NCBI GenBank assembly: GCA_015233485.1
Contig: JADFXO010000044.1
Span: forward strand, 1-18,332
Direction: 5' to 3'
DNA length: 18,332 bases
Source of the DNA: Nitrospirota bacterium
GTDB lineage: Bacteria; Nitrospirota; Thermodesulfovibrionia; Thermodesulfovibrionales; Magnetobacteriaceae
Of this stretch, positions 14,252 through 18,332 are shown in pieces (the first letter of the stretch is position 1; every line of letters begins with the position of its first letter). The position numbers were made by a program, and so were the translations under genes. Below the pieces are notes generated by a model, which was given only the letters and a program-made list of their open reading frames with translations, searched no databases and had not been told where the DNA came from.

Positions 14252-15373
14252 CTAAACCCGTTTGTTTGACTTGTTTAACAGGGATTCAAGCCATTTTCTG
14301 GGCCATTTTCTGGTAATATTAACCGGTTGAACGCCCTGCGGGGCGTTTGCGCTTTGATAGCGCGCAAAGTAATCGCTGACGCTACGAGCGGCGATTCGCT
14401 TCCATTTTTTCGGGTCACAGTCGTTTCTCTTTACGTTTAATACGCCAAACGGCGGCTCAAGCCACAGTCTGCTCTGAATCTTTGGCGTGTTAATTGTGTC
14501 CGCTATTGTGTATTTAGCGGACTGGTCGCCGGGGGGATTCGTTGTTATGTGCCAGAATAGTCTGACCCCCGCTTCTTCGCTTAACTGCACCGCCCTCTGC
14601 ATTTCCTCGTCCGAGTCATTCCACCGGAACAGCAGATACCTCCATATAATATCGATATCCGATACCGCCTGCCTCTTTTGTGCGGCGAGGGCGGACATGT
14701 TGTAAAAAGCCTTCTCAAAATTCCCCCCCTGCCGGTACTGTATATAAGAGTCTTCGGAGCTGCCGTCAATAGAAAAAACTATCTGGTCAACTGTGTTGGC
14801 CACTATCCTTTGTTTTTCTTCGCTGTCTATGAGTAATCCGTTTGTAGAGATATACGTGTTAATAAAAGGGGCGCTCTGTCTGGTGTACAGGAGCATATCA
14901 TAAATGTCTTTATGTAAGAATGGCTCTCCGTAGTTGTGAAGGATGAGCGACTTGAAATTCTCAAGTGTGTTTAAATCATTGATTATTTCTTTGTAGACTT
15001 CAATCGGCATGTGCGGCATTTCACGCGCCTCTAATATCTTTTTGCGGTCACAGCGCTTGCATCTCAGATTACAGGTTGCATTGGTCTCTAAAAAGACCAT
15101 ATAAGGGGTGTTAATCGGGCGGTAGAGCTTGCCTTTATCCTCTGTCAGAAGGGTAAAAGGGCAGGTCAGACAGGTCTGTGGCGGCTTGTTCCGCCTAAAC
15201 ATGTCTCTGATGGATTGCGCTGCCTCACTGTGCCAAATATCGTAGAGACTGCTATCGGGAACCCTTCCTAAAGAAAGCACATCCCATGCGTCGCGGCAGC
15301 TGCACACCACATGGCCGTCAGATTGAATCGCGACATAAAAGCCATCGAACAACGGTCCGCAGTACTGGTACAT
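14252..15373 (-). CDS. Radical SAM enzyme with N-terminal SPASM-like domain
   Basis: The radical SAM core has the [4Fe-4S] motif C101-NLR-C105-KR-C108 followed by TIM-barrel elements (ILHNYGEPFLH, YISTNGLLID, DQIVFSIDGSSEDSY). Before it, residues 1-72 carry a SPASM-type cysteine set: C5 in YCGP, C24 and C26 in VVCSC, then LGRV, DIW, and C68/C71 in CLTC. SPASM domains bind auxiliary Fe-S clusters and normally follow the barrel, so this order is unusual. The start is taken at ATG 15373, with AGGA 5 bp upstream and a promoter about 65 bp upstream. The frame stays open to 15697, but that part runs through palindromic repeats and is not protein-like. The substrate is unknown; relatives modify peptides or take part in surface-polysaccharide loci. 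No precursor-peptide gene was identified nearby. 373 residues from this start. Confidence 0.85.
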   Translation of the reverse strand: MYQYCGPLFDGFYVAIQSDGHVVCSCRDAWDVLSLGRVPDSSLYDIWHSEAAQSIRDMFRRNKPPQTCLTCPFTLLTEDKGKLYRPINTPYMVFLETNATCNLRCKRCDRKKILEAREMPHMPIEVYKEIINDLNTLENFKSLILHNYGEPFLHKDIYDMLLYTRQSAPFINTYISTNGLLIDSEEKQRIVANTVDQIVFSIDGSSEDSYIQYRQGGNFEKAFYNMSALAAQKRQAVSDIDIIWRYLLFRWNDSDEEMQRAVQLSEEAGVRLFWHITTNPPGDQSAKYTIADTINTPKIQSRLWLEPPFGVLNVKRNDCDPKKWKRIAARSVSDYFARYQSANAPQGVQPVNITRKWPRKWLESLLNKSNKRV

Positions 15374-15438
15374 AGTCCTACTCAGCCCTCCGCACGGTTT
15401 CAAAACATTTCTTTCCGCCGATATGTAACATACAGCAT

Positions 15439-15468
15439 ATAATAACGTTGTTAATAGCTTTTTTGCAA
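15439..15468 (-). promoter_or_regulatory. Candidate promoter of the radical SAM gene
   Basis: On the minus strand -35 TTGCAA (15463-15468), an 18-bp spacer and -10 TATTAT (15439-15444) give an expected start near 15432. That leaves a leader of about 60 nt before ATG 15373 and supports the shorter start. Confidence 0.4.
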
Positions 15469-15575
15469 ATTCACCTGATACCAAAATGGCAGGCAATACC
15501 CTGACAATCTCATGGCCGCCGCTAACCGGTAAATAAAAAAAATTGCCTATGCAGTTAACTCCGTCTATATCCCTG

Positions 15576-15694
15576 CCGTCATTCCGGCTTGTCCGGAATC
15601 GGCCTCTAATCTTCTGAATATGCGGCAATACATTATGGAATATAGGACAATGGGGAAAGGGCAAGGACTGATTCCGGCCAAGCCGGAATGACGG
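15576..15694. repeat. Inverted pair of ATTCCGG palindromes (MITE-like, 119 bp)
   Basis: CCGTCATTCCGGCTTG opens a 25-bp sequence at 15576-15600 whose reverse complement, with one mismatch, lies at 15670-15694. Each end is itself a palindrome: ATTCCGG/CCGGAAT around 5 nt on the left, and ATTCCGGC/GCCGGAAT around CAA on the right. The 69-bp interior has no open frame of note. Such REP-like or MITE-like elements are moved in trans by transposases; no cognate enzyme is recognised here. Confidence 0.65.
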
Positions 15695-15744
15695 CAAGAC
15701 AAGCCGGGTGGAGACAATTTTTTGCAGCGGAGTGAGATACTAAA

Positions 15745-16251
15745 CTATAGGCCGGCGTGTTTTAGTGCCTCGGCTGCGTTGGGGTCTTTTAGGGCGAGTT
15801 CCTTAAATGCCTTCTCGATTTTCTCTTCCCTCTCTTCAAGTTCCCTGTTTTTTCTAACAACCGGGGCAATCGTGGTACGCCTGTCCCATAAGACAAAACC
15901 CACTAGCGTAAGCATCCCACCTATCAGTACATACATCAACCCGTATAAGTCGTTCATCCGATGGTTTAAAGCGTTAAAACCGTCGTCCATGCGCCGATTG
16001 GTAGCCTTTAAACCGTCTTCAATGTGCTGGTTGAGAGACTTTGAAGTGTCGTCCATGCGCTGGTTGGTAGCCTTTAAACCGTCTTCAATGCGCTGGCTGG
16101 TAGCCTTTAAACCTTCTTCGAGGCGGACTTCGAGGCGGATTAGCCTTTCCCTGTCTTGCTGGGTGAAAGACGAGCCTTGCGCGTATGCCCATGAAGGGAA
16201 CACTGCGGAAAATAGTAATATTAACATCGCTGCATGAACCACTTTATTCAT
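15745..16251 (-). CDS. Coiled-coil repeat protein with signal peptide and C-terminal TM (copy 1)
   Basis: The 168-residue protein has a signal peptide (1-25, ending AYAQ). A coiled-coil region carries five 11-residue units at 45-99 (EEGLKATSQRI, EDGLKATNQRM, DDTSKSLNQHI, EDGLKATNRRM, DDGFNALNHRM), then one 7-residue unit. A membrane helix follows (about 106-122, MYVLIGGMLTLVGFVLW), then a basic and acidic cytoplasmic tail ending EALKHAGL. The arginines after the helix fit periplasmic coil and cytoplasmic tail. The hendecad plus C-terminal helix architecture recalls Borrelia Bdr proteins, but no homology is claimed. ATG 16251 is preceded by GGTGA. Function unknown; a periplasmic spacer or oligomerising anchor is a plausible guess. 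A second copy lies at 17375-17890. Confidence 0.8.
   Translation of the reverse strand: MNKVVHAAMLILLFSAVFPSWAYAQGSSFTQQDRERLIRLEVRLEEGLKATSQRIEDGLKATNQRMDDTSKSLNQHIEDGLKATNRRMDDGFNALNHRMNDLYGLMYVLIGGMLTLVGFVLWDRRTTIAPVVRKNRELEEREEKIEKAFKELALKDPNAAEALKHAGL
15955..16119 (-). repeat. Five 33-bp imperfect tandem repeats coding hendecads (copy 1)
   Basis: The five 11-residue units of coiled-coil copy 1 are encoded by degenerate 33-bp tandem repeats; GTAGCCTTTAAACC recurs three times on the plus strand. Unit number differs from copy 2. Confidence 0.85.
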
Positions 16252-16287
16252 GAATTCACCGCCAATTTACCGCCCTCGCTTACAATG

Positions 16288-16317
16288 ATTGTATCATAAA
16301 ACAGGCACGTCCGTCAA
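16288..16317 (-). promoter_or_regulatory. Promoter of coiled-coil copy 1
   Basis: On the minus strand -35 TTGACG (16312-16317), an 18-bp spacer and -10 TACAAT (16288-16293) give a start near 16281 and a leader of about 30 nt. The same boxes and spacing are kept in copy 2, which supports function. Confidence 0.6.
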
Positions 16318-16355
16318 TTGGATTTTGACAACGGCTATATAATCGGCAGGTAATC

Positions 16356-16673
16356 TTATGATGTAGAAGCCATGTTTGACTGTCTTTGTTGTAACCAGTT
16401 CTTAAAAGAAGACTGGCTCTCTCCTGATTGCCTGCCCATTAACAATCCTTCAACACTAATGTCCTCGTCAATATCTGCCCAGTGGATACCATGCCCTCTA
16501 CTTATTAATCTCCAATTCTTTCGTTCAGCATCAGAAGCATAACGCAGACGTGGAAACCACCCTAATGGAACAAAAATTGTCCTTCCATCACTCAAATCTA
16601 CGCTCAATGTATCTTCCGACACGGTTACATTTGTGGCGTTTGGGATTTTTATTTCAACTGCCGAAATACTCAT
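16356..16673 (-). CDS. DUF2442 protein, putative antitoxin of a DUF4160-DUF2442 pair
   Basis: The 105-residue protein shows the DUF2442 core: LSVDLSDGRTIFVPLGWFPR, then NW, then GIHWADIDEDISVEGLL near residues 64-80. It lies downstream of a DUF4160 gene with a 20-nt overlap. ATG 16673 has GGAGG 6 nt upstream inside the DUF4160 coding end. DUF4160 and DUF2442 genes are very often adjacent and are thought of as a toxin-antitoxin-like pair, but I know of no firm biochemical proof. The tail (residues 85-105) is polar and probably flexible. Confidence 0.85.
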   Translation of the reverse strand: MSISAVEIKIPNATNVTVSEDTLSVDLSDGRTIFVPLGWFPRLRYASDAERKNWRLISRGHGIHWADIDEDISVEGLLMGRQSGESQSSFKNWLQQRQSNMASTS

Positions 16674-16890
16674 TCCATGCCTCCAATAATCTTAGATGGT
16701 TCTCATTTATAATTTTATGGATATTGCTTATTTCAACCCTGCTGAACCCTTCACTACTCTGCACCCGTATGGGATCAAGCCAAAACTTGGCAATCTTCTC
16801 CTCACGCTCAATATGGACATGCCTTGGCTCTTCGCGGTCTCCTGAATAAAAGAAAAACCGATATGAACCGACTCTTAATACCGTTGGCAT
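16654..16890 (-). CDS. DUF4160 protein, putative partner of DUF2442
   Basis: The 78-residue protein carries the DUF4160 signature: MPTVLRVGSYRFFFYSGDRE, then EPRHVHIERE with the conserved PxHVHV-like motif, AKFWLDP and a C-terminal helix with NHLRLLEAWNEYF. It is full length for the family. The start is fixed by an in-frame TAG directly before ATG 16890; the nearest AAGGAG is 17 nt upstream, rather far. It is cotranscribed with the DUF2442 gene. A small inverted repeat and a -10-like TACAAT lie upstream (16932-16971). Confidence 0.85.
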   Translation of the reverse strand: MPTVLRVGSYRFFFYSGDREEPRHVHIEREEKIAKFWLDPIRVQSSEGFSRVEISNIHKIINENHLRLLEAWNEYFGS

Positions 16891-16931
16891 CTATCTTTTA
16901 TATTTCACTCCTTTTGATCACTTAGAACATA

Positions 16932-16971
16932 GCCTATACATGCCAACATAGGCATCGTTATATGTATTGTA
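16932..16971 (-). promoter_or_regulatory. Weak promoter/operator candidate of the DUF4160-DUF2442 pair
   Basis: On the minus strand a -10-like TACAAT (16966-16971) has no good -35 box at normal spacing. Just downstream is an inverted repeat GCCTAT/ATAGGC (16932-16937 and 16948-16953), placed where a repressor operator would be expected. Confidence 0.25.
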
Positions 16972-17027
16972 ACATAACCACAAAAGCATATAATCCAATG
17001 TCTTCAGTTCCAAAAGATGGTTTCCTT

Positions 17028-17051
17028 GATTCCAGATTTCGCTGGAATGAC
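17028..17051. repeat. ATTCCAG-type REP-like palindrome
   Basis: ATTCCAG and CTGGAAT form 7-bp arms around ATTTCG, followed by GAC as in the other ATTCC palindromes of this window (15576-15694 and 17300-17322). It lies 17 bp beyond the stop of the small gene at 17068-17187. Confidence 0.6.
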
Positions 17052-17067
17052 AAAAAAGAGACGGGAA

Positions 17068-17187
17068 TTACAAATTCAGGTGTTCGTTTTTGTTCTGCCT
17101 GCGCTTGTCAACCTGCGCCATCTTCTCTAAAAAACGCTTTGCGTCTTTCCCTGTCAGGGTCGGAGTATCTTTTATCGGTCTGGCCAT
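17068..17187 (-). CDS. Small 39-residue antitoxin-like protein, possibly truncated
   Basis: The frame reads MARPIKDTPTLTGKDAKRFL followed by EKMAQVDKRRQNKNEHLNL. The opening MAxPIxxTPxLxGKDAxxF is a motif I recall from small (about 60-75 residue) proteins annotated as hypothetical or antitoxin-like. A good AGGAG lies 5 nt before ATG 17187. At 39 residues it is shorter than those relatives, whose second half often has an EEYERA helix, so it may be truncated. No toxin gene directly follows; the next genes downstream are the DUF4160-DUF2442 pair, 177 bp away. Confidence 0.6.
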   Translation of the reverse strand: MARPIKDTPTLTGKDAKRFLEKMAQVDKRRQNKNEHLNL

Positions 17188-17299
17188 GTCAGCTCCTACC
17201 TCTGTGAATTTCTGGGAACATCTTGTTTGTTATAAATATAATGCTGCCCTAAAGTCAACGACTCTATTTCATATAGATTTATACATGAGGCAATACGCA

Positions 17300-17322
17300 G
17301 ATTCCGGACAAGCCGGAATGAC
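17300..17322. repeat. ATTCCGG palindrome at the edge of duplicated unit 2
   Basis: ATTCCGG and CCGGAAT pair around ACAAG, followed by GACG. Similarity between the two duplicated units starts exactly with this palindrome (17301 against 15671). Confidence 0.7.
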
Positions 17323-17374
17323 GACAAGACAAGCCGGGTGGAGACAATTTTTTGTAGCGGAGTGTGATACTAAA

Positions 17375-17890
17375 CTAAAGGCCGGCGTGTTTTAGTGCTT
17401 CCGCTGCGTTGGGGTCTTTTAGTGCGAGTTCCTTAAATGCCTTCTCGATTTTCTCTCCCCTCTCTTCAAGTTCCCTGTTTTTTCTAACAACCGGGGCAAT
17501 TGTGGTACGCCTGTCCCATAAGACAAAACCCACTAGCGTAAGCATCCCGCCTATCAATACATACATCAACCCGTATAAGTCGCTTATCCGGCCGTGTATA
17601 TCGCTCATGCGACCATTGATGTCGTTCATCCGATGATTTAAAGCGTTAAAACCGTCGTCCATGCGCTGATTGGTAGCCTTTAACCCGTCTTCAATGTGCT
17701 GGTTGAGAGACTTTGAAGTGTCGTCAATGCGCTGGTTGGTAGCCTTTAAACCTTCGTCGAGGCGGACTTCAAGGCGGATTAGCCTTTCTCTATCTTGCTG
17801 GGTGAAAGACGAGTTTTGCGCATATGCCCATGAAGGGAACACCGCGGAAAATAGTAATATTAACACCGCTGCACGAACCACTTTGTTCAT
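17375..17890 (-). CDS. Coiled-coil repeat protein with signal peptide and C-terminal TM (copy 2)
   Basis: The 171-residue paralogue of the protein at 15745-16251 has the same signal peptide, membrane helix and tail; outside the repeats I count about six substitutions. The coil is arranged differently: four 11-residue units (45-88: DEGLKATNQRI, DDTSKSLNQHI, EDGLKATNQRM, DDGFNALNHRM), then heptads NDINGRM and SDIHGRI, then SDLYGLM leading into the membrane helix. Copy 1 has five 11-residue units and lacks the two extra heptads. It has the same promoter and GGTGA ribosome site. The two proteins could form mixed oligomers of slightly different coil length. Function unknown. Confidence 0.8.
   Translation of the reverse strand: MNKVVRAAVLILLFSAVFPSWAYAQNSSFTQQDRERLIRLEVRLDEGLKATNQRIDDTSKSLNQHIEDGLKATNQRMDDGFNALNHRMNDINGRMSDIHGRISDLYGLMYVLIGGMLTLVGFVLWDRRTTIAPVVRKNRELEERGEKIEKAFKELALKDPNAAEALKHAGL
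17585..17758 (-). repeat. Hendecad and heptad coding repeats (copy 2)
   Basis: Four 33-bp units followed by two 21-bp units in the coiled-coil gene copy 2. The 21-bp units encode NDINGRM and SDIHGRI and have no counterpart in copy 1 apart from the single boundary unit NDLYGLM. Confidence 0.85.
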
Positions 17891-17926
17891 GAATTCACCG
17901 CCAATTTACCGCCCTCGCTTACAATG

Positions 17927-17956
17927 ATTGTATCATAAAGCAGGCATGTCCGTCAA
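17927..17956 (-). promoter_or_regulatory. Promoter of coiled-coil copy 2
   Basis: Minus-strand -35 TTGACG (17951-17956), an 18-bp spacer and -10 TACAAT (17927-17932), conserved with copy 1. Confidence 0.6.
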
Positions 17957-17967
17957 TTGGATATTGG

Positions 17968-18172
17968 CACCCAAGCTCCGATATAGGAATTTGCACCTAT
18001 CGATAAAAAGGGTTTTTGAGGGCATTTTTGTCATTTATAATGCTGTCAATCCTTTGTTATGCATCATAAATAACAAAATACTTATCCTAACCGACTAATA
18101 TTACATAATTTCTCCTTTTTTAAACATACCTCTCCCGATTTATGCCCGTGATTTATTTTTCTAAATTCTTTT
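17968..18172. other. Non-coding, probably 3' end region of an IS1380-like element
   Basis: AT-rich sequence between the duplicated unit and the transposase stop. An imperfect inverted repeat (CGATATAGG / CCTATCG, about 17978-18001) may mark the element end. I could not define a terminal repeat because the other end lies outside the window. Confidence 0.3.
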
Positions 18173-18332
18173 TTAGCCATCCCATGAGAGGCTGAGTTCA
18201 AATATCTTCCCCCTGATCTCTTCAAATATAGCCAGCTTCTTTACATCCACTGTCAGCTTTAAGATTACTTCTCCAGCATGGCTCACTATACGCCCCGCAA
18301 CTTGTATCATCTTCCAGCGAAATGTTGTTATT
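18173..18332 (-). CDS. C-terminus of an IS1380-like transposase (runs off window)
   Basis: The minus-strand frame enters from the right edge and ends at TAA 18173-18175. It reads TTFRWKMIQVAGRIVSHAG then EVILKLTVDVKKLAIFEEIR, a pattern typical of the C-terminal end of IS1380-family DDE transposases (F-x-K-...-GRIV-H...L.L). About 53 residues are visible; catalytic residues lie outside. Whether the full gene is intact cannot be judged. Confidence 0.65.
   Translation of the reverse strand, partial: ITTFRWKMIQVAGRIVSHAGEVILKLTVDVKKLAIFEEIRGKIFELSLSWDG

Larger units (their letters stand above)
15374..15744. other. 371-bp non-coding stretch between radical SAM and coiled-coil genes
   Basis: It holds the radical SAM promoter (15439-15468), a pair of inverted ATTCCGG palindromes (15576-15694) and the 3' flank of the first duplicated unit (from 15671). 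An open frame crosses it on the minus strand, but its translation shows no family feature and includes the palindromic repeats. Confidence 0.6.
15671..16328 (-). repeat. First copy of a duplicated ~660-bp unit
   Basis: It matches 17301-17967 almost base for base apart from a changed number of internal repeats. The unit contains the 3' flank with a palindrome, the whole coiled-coil gene, and its promoter. Similarity begins sharply at the ATTCCGG palindrome and ends near GTCAATTGGAT at the promoter's upstream edge. The two copies are direct repeats 1630 bp apart at the left edge. Confidence 0.9.
17301..17967 (-). repeat. Second copy of the duplicated ~660-bp unit
   Basis: Direct repeat of 15671-16328 that includes the 3' palindrome, the coiled-coil gene and its promoter. 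It is 9 bp longer because one 33-bp unit is missing and two 21-bp units are added inside the gene. Confidence 0.9.

Noticed and set aside
15955..17758. CRISPR-like array from the regular 33-bp repeats
   Set aside because: The repeats are contiguous without spacers, lie in coding frame and encode coiled-coil units.

Overview
The window comes from a Gram-negative bacterium with moderate G+C content. It carries an LPS-transport operon, an RpoN gene and several signal-peptide-bearing periplasmic proteins. The order lptC-lptA-lptB-rpoN-hpf-rapZ, next to caspase/WD40 proteins, radical SAM/SPASM enzymes and many small toxin-antitoxin-like genes, suggests an uncultured Nitrospirota relative of the magnetotactic 'Ca. 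Magnetobacterium' kind. That assignment is inference from gene content and protein flavour; no database was consulted.

Left part (1-4310): the 3' portion of a WD40 plus caspase-like (C14) gene enters from outside the window. It is followed by a 1538-bp IS4-family element with 25-bp perfect terminal inverted repeats and a frameshifted transposase, then a fragment of an Rpn-like nuclease/transposase gene, then a minus-strand gamma-class chorismate mutase whose start is odd.

Core (4371-9667): a tightly packed plus-strand operon. LptC, LptA and LptB are the inner-membrane anchor, periplasmic bridge and ATPase of LPS transport. RpoN (sigma-54), the long-form hibernation factor HPF and the RNase adaptor/nucleotide-binding protein RapZ follow with 1-4 nt overlaps or short gaps. 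An unrecognised 153-residue protein ends the run.

Middle (9683-14231): a minus-strand Panacea (DUF4065) antitoxin gene overlaps a possible PemK/MazF-like toxin gene. Next is a minus-strand DUF2207-like membrane protein. A plus-strand envelope-stress or metal-sensing module follows: a secreted LTxxQ (Spy/CpxP-like) protein with its own terminator, an ECF sigma factor, a one-TM putative anti-sigma factor, and a membrane-anchored CnrX/Spy-like putative sensor. The layout resembles CnrYXH.

Right part (14252-18332): all genes are on the minus strand. A radical SAM enzyme carries its SPASM-like cysteine domain at the N-terminus. An accessory stretch follows that is built around a duplicated unit of about 660 bp. 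Each copy encodes a secreted or anchored coiled-coil protein made of 11- and 7-residue repeats, with its own conserved promoter and an ATTCCGG-type palindrome at its edge. Between the copies lie a DUF4160-DUF2442 pair and a 39-residue antitoxin-like small gene. The window ends in the C-terminus of an IS1380-like transposase. Six candidate sigma-70 promoters all show an 18-bp spacer, and two of them place transcription starts almost on the start codon.
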